Shown in pieces: positions 53,004 through 62,811 of a stretch of 64,000 nt of DNA (the stretch's first letter is position 1; each line of letters opens with the position of its first letter). The stretch comes from Hyphomicrobiales bacterium (GTDB lineage: Bacteria > Pseudomonadota > Alphaproteobacteria > Rhizobiales > Rhizobiaceae). Under the pieces are notes generated by a model. That model was not told the origin of the DNA and ran no database searches. It saw only the letters and a list, made by a program, of their open reading frames with translations. The DNA lies in assembly GCA_900472925.1 (NCBI GenBank), contig UCJU01000015.1:148839-212838 (forward strand). Reading direction: 5' to 3'. A program made the translations under genes and the position numbers.

Positions 53004-54056
53004 TCATTCTGACGATGGCGGATAAAGGTGATCGTTGCTGTTGAAATCGGAAACAGAGTAGCAACCATCGGCATGTTTCGTCGCCGCATTCTGACCGATG
53101 GCGGCTTTTCCATGACCACCGGGAATATCCAGCACGTAGATCGGCTGGCAGAGACCGGAAATATGTCCACGCATGGCGGCAACGATTCTCTGCCCTTCCT
53201 CGATATCCATCCGGAAATGACTGGTGCCGGGTGCCAGATCCGGGTGATGCAGATAATAGGGCTTCACCCGCGTTTCCACGAAGGCGCGCATCAGGGCGCC
53301 GAGAATCTGCGGGTCGTCATTGATGTCTTTCAGAAGCACCGATTGGCTGACCATGACAATTCCGGCGTCAATCAGGCGTTCGCAGGCCGCCCGGGCCTGC
53401 TGCGTCAGTTCACGCGGATGGTTGGCGTGCAGCGCTACGTACGTCGTCTTGCCACTGGATTTCAGGGCTTCCACCAGCGCTGTATCGATCCGCTGAGGAT
53501 CAACGACTGGTACGCGCGTGTGGAAGCGGATGATTTTGACATGCGGAATTGCCTTCAAGCCTTCCATGATCGTCGTCAACCGGCGCGGCGAAAGCACCAG
53601 CGGATCACCACCGGTGAGAATAACCTCCCAGATTTCCTCGTGTTCGCGAATATAGGCCAGTGCTGCGTCTAACTCTTCGCGCGTCATCGTTCCATTGCCC
53701 TGCGGCCCGACCATTTCGCGGCGAAAGCAGAAGCGGCAATAGACCGGGCAGATATGCACGGCTTTCAGCAAAACTCTATCGGGATAGCGATGGACGATGC
53801 CGTGAACTGGGCTATGGGCCTCATCACTGATGGGATCGGCACGCTCCTCGGGCGTCTGTCGCAATTCGTTTTCGTGAGGAAGAAACTGCAATCCAATGGG
53901 GTCGGCGGCATCGTTTTTATCGATGATATCGACCATGGCGGGCGTTACCGCCACGGCATAACGTTCGGTCACCGGGCGAATACGCTCCAGGGTAGGTCCG
54001 TCGATCAGGCCTGCATCGAAAAGATCGTCTGCTGATTTCAGGCTATGCGCGCTCAT
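53004..54056 (-). CDS. epmB: EF-P lysine 2,3-aminomutase
   Basis: EpmB is a radical-SAM, PLP-dependent enzyme that turns L-alpha-lysine into (R)-beta-lysine for EF-P modification. The 350-residue protein has the cluster motif CxxxCxxC in HICPVYCRFCFRREMVG (Cys103, Cys107, Cys110) and the region EVILTGGDPLVLSPRRL. Its length and lack of a long C-terminal dimerisation domain fit EpmB rather than a catabolic lysine aminomutase. The ATG at 54056 overlaps the epmA stop by four bases. Confidence 0.94.
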   Translation of the reverse strand: MSAHSLKSADDLFDAGLIDGPTLERIRPVTERYAVAVTPAMVDIIDKNDAADPIGLQFLPHENELRQTPEERADPISDEAHSPVHGIVHRYPDRVLLKAVHICPVYCRFCFRREMVGPQGNGTMTREELDAALAYIREHEEIWEVILTGGDPLVLSPRRLTTIMEGLKAIPHVKIIRFHTRVPVVDPQRIDTALVEALKSSGKTTYVALHANHPRELTQQARAACERLIDAGIVMVSQSVLLKDINDDPQILGALMRAFVETRVKPYYLHHPDLAPGTSHFRMDIEEGQRIVAAMRGHISGLCQPIYVLDIPGGHGKAAIGQNAATKHADGCYSVSDFNSNDHLYPPSSE

Positions 54057-55117
54057 GAGCCGTAATCCGTTACGGGTGCCCACATCACGAGATCGATGCG
54101 GGGTGCGCCGGTCGCCAACATCACGAGCCGGTCGAAACCAAGCGCGATACCGCTGGCCGCTGGCATGATCTCAAGTGCTGCAAGAAAGTCGTCATCCAAT
54201 GGATAGGTTTCGCCGTAGACGCGTTGCTTCTCCGCCATTTCCGTCTGGAAACGGCGGCGTTGTTCGGCTGCATCGGTCAGTTCACCGAAGGCGTTAGCCA
54301 GCTCCACGCCGCAGGCATAAAGCTCGAACCGTTCGGCAACACGGCTGTCGCCGGGCGAGCGGCGGGCAAGGGCTGCTTCGCTGGTCGGGTATTCATCCAG
54401 AATGGTCGCGCGTCCGAAGCCCAGTCGGGGCTCGACCCGCTCGACGATGACGCGGCTGAACATATCCGCCCAGCTATCGTCATCGGCAACACGAATGCCT
54501 GACGCTTTGAGCATTGTTGCCAGATGCTTGCCGTCGGTCGTACCGTCAGCCTCTATCGTTGCCAGCAGATCGATGTCCGCATAGCGCTGAAAAGCTTCGG
54601 CTACGCTCAGTCTTTCCGGCTCGAGGTACGGATCGACACTGTGGCCGCGATAGGTGAGGAGCTTGGTCTTTGCGGTATCGGCGGCCAGCGCCAGCAGTTG
54701 CTGGCTGTCGCGCATCAGCGTCTCATAAGTCTCGCCTGCGCGGTACCACTCCAGCATCGTGAATTCGGGGTGATGCAGAGGCCCGCGTTCGCGGTTGCGA
54801 TAGACGTGCGCAAAGCAGCTGATCCGCTTTTCGCCTGCGGCCAGCAGCTTTTTGCAGGCGAACTCTGGAGATGTGTGGAGGTAAAGCGGCGTCGCCTCGC
54901 CACTTGTCGTGATGCCGGTCGTTGCAAAGGCATGCAGATGCGCTTCATTTCCCGGAGACACCTGCAATGTCGATGTGTCGACCTCAAGGAAATCGTTGGC
55001 TGCAAAAAAGCTGCGCATGGCAGCCTGGATGGCGTTTCGCCCGATCAGAAACGGGCGGCGATCCTGATGCACATCGGGCGTCCACCATGGGGACGTCGTG
55101 TCGGGGTTGGAGCCCAT
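54053..55117 (-). CDS. epmA: EF-P beta-lysine ligase (GenX/PoxA)
   Basis: EpmA is a truncated lysyl-tRNA synthetase that attaches (R)-beta-lysine to EF-P. The 354-residue protein has only the class II catalytic core: HTSPEFACKKLLAAGEKRISCFAHVYRNRERGPLHHPEFTMLEWYRA (motif 2), VELANAFGELTD and GIALGFDRLVML (motif 3). The N-terminal anticodon-binding domain of LysRS is missing, as expected. It is upstream of epmB in one unit and diverges from efp. Confidence 0.95.
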   Translation of the reverse strand: MGSNPDTTSPWWTPDVHQDRRPFLIGRNAIQAAMRSFFAANDFLEVDTSTLQVSPGNEAHLHAFATTGITTSGEATPLYLHTSPEFACKKLLAAGEKRISCFAHVYRNRERGPLHHPEFTMLEWYRAGETYETLMRDSQQLLALAADTAKTKLLTYRGHSVDPYLEPERLSVAEAFQRYADIDLLATIEADGTTDGKHLATMLKASGIRVADDDSWADMFSRVIVERVEPRLGFGRATILDEYPTSEAALARRSPGDSRVAERFELYACGVELANAFGELTDAAEQRRRFQTEMAEKQRVYGETYPLDDDFLAALEIMPAASGIALGFDRLVMLATGAPRIDLVMWAPVTDYGS

Positions 55118-55366
55118 CTGCTGCTTTCTTTCCGGTCACATGTATTGAATGGCGGACGAAAATGATTGTTTCGGACCGCGGCAGTCCTGCATTGGCAACG
55201 ATTTATTCGAAAACCACGGCACTGTTTTCGCTTCGACGCTCTTGAAGGCTGGCAATTACCGTGGATTTAAGGTAGTTGCGCCCCAGAAAACATACAAAAC
55301 GTCCATTGGGTCGGTGCTGCCGCGCGGTCCTTTACGACGCATTTCATTGAGTTACAAGGAAATCAT
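55118..55366. promoter_or_regulatory. Divergent promoter region of epmAB and efp
   Basis: These 249 bases separate epmA (leftward) and efp (rightward) and must carry both promoters, plus the efp leader with an AAGGAAATCAT ribosome-binding region just before the ATG. No coding frame of interest was seen. Confidence 0.45.
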
Positions 55367-55936
55367 ATGGTCAAGGTTATCGCCTCATCCGTGCGCAAGG
55401 GCAATGTCATCGATGTCGATGGCAAGCTTTACGTCGTTCTCAACGCCAATAACTTTCACCCTGGCAAGGGCACACCTGTCACGCAGGTCGATATGCGCCG
55501 CATTTCTGACGGCGTGAAGGTTGCCGAGCGCTGGCGTACGACCGAGCAGGTCGAGCGCGCTTTCGTTGAAGACCTGAACTTCCAGTTTCTCTATGAGGAT
55601 GGCGAAGGCTTCCACTTCATGAACCCGGAAAACTACGATCAGGTCGTCGTGGACCTGGAAACGATGGGCGACCAGAAGGCCTATCTCCAGGAAGGCATGA
55701 CCTGCGTTCTTTCCATCCATGAAGGTCTGCCGCTCGCCGTTACTCTGCCCCGGCATGTGACGCTGGAAATTATGGAAACCGAACCGGTCGTAAAAGGCCA
55801 GACGGCTTCCTCCTCTTACAAGCCTGCGATCCTTTCCAACGGAATTCGCACCATGGTCCCACCGCATATCGATGCCGGTATCCGCGTTGTGGTTGCGACC
55901 GAAGACAATTCCTATGTCGAGCGCGCAAAGAACTGA
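55367..55936 (+). CDS. efp: Translation elongation factor P
   Basis: EF-P rescues ribosomes stalled at polyproline. The 189-residue protein has the KOW-like domain I and two OB domains. The loop [13 protein letters not shown] carries Lys34, the site lysylated by EpmA, rather than the arginine of rhamnosylated EF-Ps, and EpmA/EpmB are encoded next door. The C-terminal [22 protein letters not shown] matches the EF-P signature. Downstream is a strong terminator. Confidence 0.97.
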   Translation: MVKVIASSVRKGNVIDVDGKLYVVLNANNFHPGKGTPVTQVDMRRISDGVKVAERWRTTEQVERAFVEDLNFQFLYEDGEGFHFMNPENYDQVVVDLETMGDQKAYLQEGMTCVLSIHEGLPLAVTLPRHVTLEIMETEPVVKGQTASSSYKPAILSNGIRTMVPPHIDAGIRVVVATEDNSYVERAKN

Positions 55937-55958
55937 TTGTGCGACTATCGTCTCTTCA

Positions 55959-55989
55959 AAAAGCCCCTGAGTGATCCGGGGCTTTTTTA
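55959..55989 (+). terminator. Rho-independent terminator of efp
   Basis: AAAAGCCCC pairs with GGGGCTTTT around a ten-base loop, followed by TTTTTTAT on the plus strand. It lies about 25 bases beyond the efp stop. Confidence 0.92.
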
Positions 55990-56004
55990 TTGGCTGGATC
56001 AAAC

Positions 56005-56033
56005 AAAAAATCCCGCAACGAGAGTTGCGGGAT
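56005..56033 (-). terminator. Rho-independent terminator of the ameABC unit
   Basis: AATCCCGCAAC (56009-56019), loop GAGA, GTTGCGGGATT (56023/24-56033). On the minus strand it is followed by TTTTTTG. It sits just past the ameC stop, back to back with the efp terminator. Confidence 0.92.
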
Positions 56034-56059
56034 TGATGTCTTCAAATCGATTGCTTGGC

Positions 56060-57511
56060 TTACATGCCCTTGGGCGTGTTGGCGGCAAGCCGCATGTTCG
56101 AGGATGTGGTCGGGCCACCCATGGCATAACCGCCGCCCAGTGCAACGCTCAGACGGACATAGTCCTGAGCCGTGGTCTGAACCGCAGTTGCAAGGTTGGC
56201 CTGCGCTGTAGACACCTGACGCTGGGCGTCGAGGACGTCGAGCAGAGATGATGCGCCATCGCGGTAGCTCGCTGTCGCGAGCGACAGGGCTTCCTGATAG
56301 GACTTGACGGTCCGACGCAGTGCATCTTCCGTTTGCTTGTCGCGTGTCACGGCTGCCAGTGCGTTTTCAACCTCTTCGATGCCGTTCAGCACGGTGGCCT
56401 TCCAGGCCAGATACTGTTCGCGAGCGGAGGACTTGGCGATATCGACATTGGCGCGCAGGCTGCCACCATCGAAGATCGGCAATACGAGGCTTGGGCCGAA
56501 GGACCAGGAATTGGCTGTTCCGCGTGCGCCGTTGTTGGCCAGGTTCACGAAGCTTGGCGAAATCGAACCGCTGAGGGTGATGCTTGGATAAAGACGCGAT
56601 TCGGCAACGCCGATCTGAGCGACCGCTGCTGCGAGGTTGCGTTCGGCAACGCGAATATCAGGGCGATTGCGGATAAGATCGGCTGGAATACCGGTTAGCG
56701 GCGCCTTGCGGGCGACAGGCTGGCGTGCACCGCGTTGAAGTTCGACAACCAAGGACGATGCAGGCATGCCAAGAAGCGTGGCGATGCGATGCGCAGCCTG
56801 ACGGAAGCTGGTTTCCAGACCTGGCATATCAGCCAGTGTCGAGTTGACCAGACCTTCGGACTGAACGACGTCGAGACGTGATGCGGCGCCGGCCTCCAGC
56901 TGCAGCTTCGTCAGGTCAAGCGTTTCGCGACGTGACTTCAGGTTGGCGCGTGCAATCGCCAGACGTTCCTGGAAATAGCGGGCATCGATATAGGCGGAAA
57001 CGACAGAAGAAATCAGCGTCAGGCGCTGAACGTCCGCTGTGGAATAGGCGGCGTCAAGCGAGGCGCTGGCGCTTTCCTTGGCGCGGCGGTACTGACCGAA
57101 AAGGTCGAGCAGCCAGGATGCGTCAAGCGCACCGCTCGATGTGTTCTGAACGGGACGGTCGGCGCTTGCGAGGCTGCCCTTCGTCTCGGAAATCGTGTGG
57201 CTGCCGGAGCCGGTAAGGCTCGGCAGCGAGCCTGCACCTGCAACGGTGATCTGCGACTGAGCCTGATTGATACGCTCGATAGCCTGGAGAACCGTCAGGT
57301 TCTGAGCAAGGCCGGTCGAGACATAGCCGTTCAAACGGCTGTCGTTGAATGCATTCCACCATGCAACGGTTGCGACGTCGCCATTGCTGGCTTTGCCACC
57401 TTCAGCAAACTTTACCGGCAGCTGGATTTCGGGTTCCTTGTGGTCAGGTCCGACAACACATCCGGAAAGAAGGAGCAAGGTCAGAGGAATGGTAGCGCGA
57501 ATAGACAGCAT
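56060..57511 (-). CDS. ameC: Outer-membrane factor of the AmeABC efflux system
   Basis: The 483-residue lipoprotein precursor belongs to the TolC/OprM (NodT) family. It has lipobox LLSGC then VVGPDHKEP (the VGPDYxxP-like start), two repeats of paired long helices, and the motif IRNRPDIRVAERNLAAAVAQIGVAESRLYPSITLSG. It forms the outer-membrane channel for the AmeA-AmeB pump. The ATG at 57511 directly precedes the signal peptide. It is 140 bases after ameB. Confidence 0.93.
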   Translation of the reverse strand: MLSIRATIPLTLLLLSGCVVGPDHKEPEIQLPVKFAEGGKASNGDVATVAWWNAFNDSRLNGYVSTGLAQNLTVLQAIERINQAQSQITVAGAGSLPSLTGSGSHTISETKGSLASADRPVQNTSSGALDASWLLDLFGQYRRAKESASASLDAAYSTADVQRLTLISSVVSAYIDARYFQERLAIARANLKSRRETLDLTKLQLEAGAASRLDVVQSEGLVNSTLADMPGLETSFRQAAHRIATLLGMPASSLVVELQRGARQPVARKAPLTGIPADLIRNRPDIRVAERNLAAAVAQIGVAESRLYPSITLSGSISPSFVNLANNGARGTANSWSFGPSLVLPIFDGGSLRANVDIAKSSAREQYLAWKATVLNGIEEVENALAAVTRDKQTEDALRRTVKSYQEALSLATASYRDGASSLLDVLDAQRQVSTAQANLATAVQTTAQDYVRLSVALGGGYAMGGPTTSSNMRLAANTPKGM

Positions 57512-57651
57512 GAAGTTATCCCAATAATTCGGTGTATCTGACACACCAGTCAAAACGAGCTGAGCACTGCTGCGTGCTGACAAAAATGCGGTTCATAATT
57601 TCCAACATTTCTAGCAGCGTCTTCCGGCTTTGCTAGCATATTTTTGGTTTG

Positions 57652-60600
57652 TTAACGTTTAGATAGCCGCCGAATCACGACGAAAAAGGATGGAACGAAG
57701 AAAATTCCGAGGAGTGTTGCAGAAAGCATACCACCGAGAACGCCGATACCGATGGCATTCTGCGCAGCCGAACCCGCTCCGGTAGCAATCGCCAAAGGCA
57801 CAACCCCCAAGATAAAGGCCAGTGACGTCATGATAATCGGACGCAGACGAAGCTTGGCCGCTTCCATTGTTGCCTCTAGCAGACTGAGCCCGTGCTCCAT
57901 CCGCTCCTTGGCAAATTCGACGATCAGAATGGCGTTCTTTGCGGCAAGGCCGATGGTCGTCAACAGGCCTACCTTGAAGTAGACGTCGTTCGATTGCCCC
58001 AGGAGATGCGCAGCGAGAACCGCGCCAAGCACGCCGACTGGAACCGCCATGATCACGGAAAACGGGATGGACCAGCTTTCATACAGCGCTGCAAGGCACA
58101 GGAAGACGATGAGCACGGACAGGGCATACAGCATGGGTGCCTGCGACCCCGAGAGACGTTCCTGATAGGAAATGCCCTGCCATGCGACGGTGTAGCCACC
58201 AGGCAGCGCGGCCGTCAGACGTTCCATTTCGTTCATCGCTTCACCCGAGGCTACACCCGCACCCGCCGCGCCTTCCATGGAGATGGCACTTGTGCCGTTG
58301 AAGCGCGCGAGCGTTGGTGGACTATTGACCCAAGTGATTTCGCTGAACGAAGAGAATGGGACCATTTCACCACTTGTATTGCGGGCATACCAGTATTTCA
58401 GGTCATCCGGCTGCATGCGGTACGGTGCATCGCCCTGAACATAGACGGGCTTCAACTCCCCGTTCAGCGTGAAATCGTTGACGTCACGGCCTGCGAATAT
58501 GGTCGATAGCATTAGGTTGACGGACGCCAGATCCACGCCCATCGCGCCCATCTTTTCCTGATCGAGCAGGATTTTCATCTGCGATTCTTCGTCTCGGCTG
58601 TTGGAGCGCAAAGAACTGATGTTCGGGTTGCCGCCTGCATCCTGGATCAACTGCTTGGACGCGGCGCTGAGGGCTTCGGTACCCGTTCTGCCACTGTCCA
58701 CCAGATACATGGAAAAACCACTGGATGTTCCAAGACCCTGAATGGCCGGGGGTAGCAGCGGAAAGACCTGTGCGTCGCGGAACGACAGGAATGTGCCCTT
58801 GGCCCGCTGAATGATGGCCGCAGCATGTTGCTCAGGTTTTGAGCGCAGCGAGAAGTCTTTCAGCTTGGTGAAGACCATCGCGTTGTTCTGACCGGAGCCG
58901 GTGAAACTGAAGCCGAGAACGCCGAAGACGGATTCGACATTGTCGCCTTCCTTTTCACGGAAGTATTTCTCGACTTGCTTGACGACATCGTTGGTGCGCT
59001 CGATGTTCGAGCCGGTCGGCGTCTGCACGATTGTCAGCAGGACGCCTTGGTCTTCCTGTGGAAGGAATGAACTCGGCAATCTCGTAAAGAACCATGCGCA
59101 GCCCCCGATGACGATGAGGAAGAGTATCATGACTCGTGCGGGGCGCTTGAGAAGGTAACCGATGCTGGCGACGTAACCATCGGTAGTGCGACCGAACACG
59201 CGGTTGAACCACGCGCCGGGGCCGCGTTTTTCCTTTTTGTGGTCGACGGGCTTCAGCATCGTGGCGCAGAGCGCCGGTGTCAGCACGATGGCAACGACAG
59301 CCGACAGCAGCATGGCCGAAACGATGGTGACGGAGAACTGACGATAGATGATGCCGGTGGACCCGCCGAAGAATGCCATCGGAATGAAGACCGCGGTCAA
59401 CACAAGCGCAATGCCGATGATCGCACCGGTGATTTCGTGCATGGACTTCTCGGTCGCCTCGAGAGGAGACAAGCCCTCCTCGGACATGATGCGTTCGACG
59501 TTCTCCACGACGACGATGGCGTCATCCACCAACAGACCGATGGCGAGAACCATCGCAAACATGGTCAACGTGTTGATCGAATATCCCGCCAAGGCCAGAA
59601 TGCCGAAGGTGCCGAGGAGAACCACGGGAACCGCGATCATCGGGATAAGAGTGGCGCGCAGGTTCTGAAGGAAAATCAGAAGAACCACGAAAACCAAAAT
59701 GATCGCTTCGATCAGTGTGTGGACGACCTTCTCGATGGACAATTGCACGAATGGTGTCGTGTCGTAGGGATATTCAATCGTAACGCCTTGCGGCAGACCG
59801 CCAGCGGCTGTCGCAAGTGCCGCTTTCACGCGTGACGATGTATCAAGCGCGTTTGCACCGACCGCAAGGTTGACCGCAAAGCCTGCGGACGGACGGCTGT
59901 TGGACCGCGAGTCGCCGCCATAGGTTTCCTGACCGATTTCGATGCGGGCAACGTCGCTCAGCCGCACTGTCGCGCCGTCTTTTTCGACCTTGAGGATGAT
60001 GGATTCGAAGTCGGCAACCGTTGTGAGCTGGCTTTGCGCCGTGACCGTGACGTTCAACTGTTGACCGGGAACCGCAGGAAGCGCACCCAGCGAGCCGACG
60101 GAAACCTGTGTGTTCTGGCTTTGGATGGCGCTTGTCACGTCCGCTGTCGTCAGCTGATATTTGTTCAGCTTGAACGGGTCGAGCCAAACGCGCATGGCGT
60201 ATTCCGAGCCGAATACGTTGATGCTGCCGACGCCTTCCAGGCGCTTGATCTGGTCTTCGACCTGTGTGGAGAACACATCACCCAGATCCGCAGATGTCCG
60301 CTTGCCATCTGTGGAGATCAACGCGCCGACCATCAAAATACTGGATGTCGAACGGCTGACTTCGATGCCCTGCTGCTGAACGACGTCCGGCAATTGCGAT
60401 TCGACCAGCTGCAACTTGTTCTGCACCTGCACCTGGGCAATGTCGGGCATGATGCTGTTGCCGAAGGTCAAGGTGACAGACGCACTGCCCGTCGAAGACG
60501 TCGATGTCATATATGTCAGATCATCAAGACCGGTCATGCCGTCTTCGATGATGGTGGTGACGGATTTTTCGACCGTCTCAGCGCTCGCGCCGTTATAGGT

Positions 60601-60741
60601 TGCATTGATGCGCACGGTGGTCGGCGCTATCTGAGGATATTGCGAGATGGACAGCGTGAAAATTGCCAACGCACCACCCAGCATGATGACAATCGCTATA
60701 ACCCACGCAAAAACGGGGCGCCGGATAAAATAATGGGCCAT
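57652..60741 (-). CDS. ameB: RND multidrug efflux pump, inner-membrane component
   Basis: The 1029-residue HAE1-type transporter of the AcrB/MexB group has twelve helices, two large periplasmic loops, and the proton-relay aspartates in GLLVDDAIVVVENVERIM. The N-terminus MAHYFIRRPVFAWVIAI and the FAM-like hydrophobic repeats are typical. It pumps hydrophobic and beta-lactam drugs with proton import. In A. tumefaciens the AmeABC system was linked to resistance to carbenicillin, novobiocin and detergents. Confidence 0.96.
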   Translation of the reverse strand: MAHYFIRRPVFAWVIAIVIMLGGALAIFTLSISQYPQIAPTTVRINATYNGASAETVEKSVTTIIEDGMTGLDDLTYMTSTSSTGSASVTLTFGNSIMPDIAQVQVQNKLQLVESQLPDVVQQQGIEVSRSTSSILMVGALISTDGKRTSADLGDVFSTQVEDQIKRLEGVGSINVFGSEYAMRVWLDPFKLNKYQLTTADVTSAIQSQNTQVSVGSLGALPAVPGQQLNVTVTAQSQLTTVADFESIILKVEKDGATVRLSDVARIEIGQETYGGDSRSNSRPSAGFAVNLAVGANALDTSSRVKAALATAAGGLPQGVTIEYPYDTTPFVQLSIEKVVHTLIEAIILVFVVLLIFLQNLRATLIPMIAVPVVLLGTFGILALAGYSINTLTMFAMVLAIGLLVDDAIVVVENVERIMSEEGLSPLEATEKSMHEITGAIIGIALVLTAVFIPMAFFGGSTGIIYRQFSVTIVSAMLLSAVVAIVLTPALCATMLKPVDHKKEKRGPGAWFNRVFGRTTDGYVASIGYLLKRPARVMILFLIVIGGCAWFFTRLPSSFLPQEDQGVLLTIVQTPTGSNIERTNDVVKQVEKYFREKEGDNVESVFGVLGFSFTGSGQNNAMVFTKLKDFSLRSKPEQHAAAIIQRAKGTFLSFRDAQVFPLLPPAIQGLGTSSGFSMYLVDSGRTGTEALSAASKQLIQDAGGNPNISSLRSNSRDEESQMKILLDQEKMGAMGVDLASVNLMLSTIFAGRDVNDFTLNGELKPVYVQGDAPYRMQPDDLKYWYARNTSGEMVPFSSFSEITWVNSPPTLARFNGTSAISMEGAAGAGVASGEAMNEMERLTAALPGGYTVAWQGISYQERLSGSQAPMLYALSVLIVFLCLAALYESWSIPFSVIMAVPVGVLGAVLAAHLLGQSNDVYFKVGLLTTIGLAAKNAILIVEFAKERMEHGLSLLEATMEAAKLRLRPIIMTSLAFILGVVPLAIATGAGSAAQNAIGIGVLGGMLSATLLGIFFVPSFFVVIRRLSKR

Positions 60742-60796
60742 GGAAAGTCTGCGCCTTACTTTTTGCGAGCTCTAACGGACGGGAATTCAGACACGC

Positions 60797-61996
60797 TTAT
60801 TTCGATGGAGCAGCAGGCGGCTGCGCCTGTTGCTGGGGAACCACGATGCCGCGTTCGTCAATCTTAGCTTCGACGGGAGTGACGACTGCGGAATTGGCAA
60901 TCCACTGGAACCCGTCGACGATCAGCTTGTCGCCGTCCTTGACGCCTTCCGTGACGAGCCATGCATTGTTGGATTGCTGGCTTTTAGTGAAGACACGAGT
61001 TTCAACCTTGTTGTCCGCGCCTACGAATTTTGCTTCGAGTTCGCCGGCGGCGTTGCGCGTTGCAGCGCGCTGGGGAATGAGGAAGCCCTGTTCCTTGCCG
61101 ATTGTCAGCGTTGCACGAACATATGTGCCGGGCAGAATAAGATCGTTGGGATTTTCAAACAGCGCGCGGATAGCAAAGGTACCGGTCGTCTCGCTGACGG
61201 CCATATCAGACATATCGACCTTGCCGGTCTGCGAATATTCGGTTCCGTCTTCCAGTGTCAGCCGGATATCGGTGTTCTTTTCGCCCGCCAGTCGGCCAGA
61301 CGCGACCGCATTGCGCAGGCGCAGGAGATTGGCGCTGGATTCGATCAAGTCAATATAGATAGGATCTATCCGACGCAGCGTTGTCAGCGCTGTGGTCTGG
61401 TTGGCGGTCACAACGTTACCAATGCTGACATTGGTTGATGACGTGATGCCATCGAATGGTGCGCGGATCTTGGTGAGGTCGAGATTGATCTCCGCCGTTT
61501 CCAGCGCTGCATTGGACTGCGCAACATCCGCCTCCGCCTGAAGCAGGGTCACCTTGGCGTTTTCATACTCGATCTGCGTCGCGCCGCTGTTGACGAGGCG
61601 TTCGTAACGCGCAAGATTTGCCTTGGCGCTTGGAATGCTGGCCTCTGCCTTGGTGACGCTCGCACGCGCCTGTGCAACTTCGGCCATGTAGGTGTTGTCT
61701 TCGATCTGATAGAGAATGTCACCCTGCTTGACTTCGCTGCCTTCCTTGAAGGGAACCTCGCGAATGATGCCGGTGACACGGGGACGGATTTCAGCAGTCT
61801 GGAATGCGCTGGCCCGGCCCGGCAGAACGGTTGTCAGCGGGTACTGGTCCGTCTTCATTGTGATGACGCTAACGGGGGAGGGAGGACGCTGATTTTTCTG
61901 CGCCTCGGCTCCCTTCTTTTCATCGCTATCGCTGCAGCCGGCAAGAATGCCCGCCATGAGCAATGTGGCGAAGAGAGGAGTGAGACGTCTATTCAT
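60797..61996 (-). CDS. ameA: Membrane fusion protein of the AmeABC efflux system
   Basis: The 399-residue lipoprotein (lipobox LAGC) has the RND-adaptor layout: lipoyl half-motif RPRVTGIIREVPFKEGSEVKQGDILYQIE, alpha-hairpin, lipoyl second half (APFDGITSSTNVSIGNVV) and beta-barrel domain. It bridges AmeB and AmeC in the periplasm. The ATG at 61996 is the best choice; in-frame starts at 62008 or 62020 are possible. It is first in the efflux operon. Confidence 0.94.
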   Translation of the reverse strand: MNRRLTPLFATLLMAGILAGCSDSDEKKGAEAQKNQRPPSPVSVITMKTDQYPLTTVLPGRASAFQTAEIRPRVTGIIREVPFKEGSEVKQGDILYQIEDNTYMAEVAQARASVTKAEASIPSAKANLARYERLVNSGATQIEYENAKVTLLQAEADVAQSNAALETAEINLDLTKIRAPFDGITSSTNVSIGNVVTANQTTALTTLRRIDPIYIDLIESSANLLRLRNAVASGRLAGEKNTDIRLTLEDGTEYSQTGKVDMSDMAVSETTGTFAIRALFENPNDLILPGTYVRATLTIGKEQGFLIPQRAATRNAAGELEAKFVGADNKVETRVFTKSQQSNNAWLVTEGVKDGDKLIVDGFQWIANSAVVTPVEAKIDERGIVVPQQQAQPPAAPSK

Positions 61997-62079
61997 CGTG
62001 TTTCTCATATCAGCGGTCAAATCTCGGTTGCGAGTCGTTGGCAGGCAAACACACGGATTCTGCGTTTTTCCAATCCATG

Positions 62080-62100
62080 TCGTTCAATGCGCATGAACGA
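62080..62100. promoter_or_regulatory. Candidate AmeR operator in the ameA promoter region
   Basis: TCGTTCA (62080-62086) and its reverse complement TGAACGA (62094-62100) flank a seven-base spacer. The site lies about 84-104 bases upstream of the ameA start and suits a TetR-type dimer. A second, smaller repeat (CACA-ACG-TGTG, 62102-62112) is adjacent. Confidence 0.6.
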
Positions 62101-62128
62101 ACACAACGTGTGCGGACAGTTTTAAGCA

Positions 62129-62156
62129 AAGTGACGTACAGCCGATATCGTCACTT
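62129..62156 (-). repeat. Inverted repeat spanning the ameR stop codon
   Basis: AAGTGACG (62129-62136) and CGTCACTT (62149-62156) form a perfect eight-base inverted repeat around the end of ameR. On the minus strand it is followed by TTTGCTTAAAA, so it may be a weak terminator or attenuator between ameR and ameA. Confidence 0.55.
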
Positions 62157-62810
62157 ATCAATCCCATATTGCAGTGCAGCATCCACCATTCGGACGAGAT
62201 CATCACAGCGTGTTGCCAAAATGCCCACAGCTTCATGTGCGATCAAGGCCGGGTGCAGAACGCTTGTCAAAGCAAAGAGAGCTGTTCGCGATGCTCTGTC
62301 GACGTCAGTGGGAGCATAGGCTCCGGCTGCAACTCCATCGCTGATGATCCTGGCAAGCAGTTCCGCGATCACATTCTCATAATGTTGGCCGCAAGCAAGC
62401 TCTCTTTTGGCGGTCATCAAAATCATTTCGAAAATATACGGATTGTCATTCAGATCGCGCCGATGGTTTTCCATCAGACTATGCGCCAGGTGTCGAAGCC
62501 TTTCCAAAGGAGAGTGGCTTGCGTCGAGCGGATCGAGCTTGTTTTCCAGCAATCGTATCTGCTGCAGGAAGATAGCATCGACCAAAGCGTTCTTTGAGCT
62601 GAAATGTTTGAAAACATTTGCCGGCGACATGGTGAGTGCCGCGGCGATATCCGCAATCGAAACGGCCCCAAATCCACGCTCGCGGAAGAGCCGCTCCGTC
62701 ATCGCAAGAATGTCACGGCGCGTTTCTTCTCCGGAACGGCGCGGACGAACCTGCCGCCCGTTCGTTTCGGTCTTCGGCGATAGGGATGTTTGGGCGCTTG
62801 CTTTAGCCAC
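62151..62810 (-). CDS. ameR: TetR-family repressor of the efflux operon
   Basis: The 219-residue protein has a TetR N-terminal HTH (about 30-75: TRRDILAMTERLFRERGFGAVSIADIAAALTMSPANVFKHFSSK) and a ligand-binding helical domain. It should repress ameABC, which lies directly downstream on the same strand. Its start is a GTG one base after the purC stop, with GGGAG six bases upstream. The promoter for ameR may therefore be that of purC, so its expression could follow purine synthesis. Confidence 0.93.
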   Translation of the reverse strand: MAKASAQTSLSPKTETNGRQVRPRRSGEETRRDILAMTERLFRERGFGAVSIADIAAALTMSPANVFKHFSSKNALVDAIFLQQIRLLENKLDPLDASHSPLERLRHLAHSLMENHRRDLNDNPYIFEMILMTAKRELACGQHYENVIAELLARIISDGVAAGAYAPTDVDRASRTALFALTSVLHPALIAHEAVGILATRCDDLVRMVDAALQYGIDK

Positions 62811-62811
62811 G

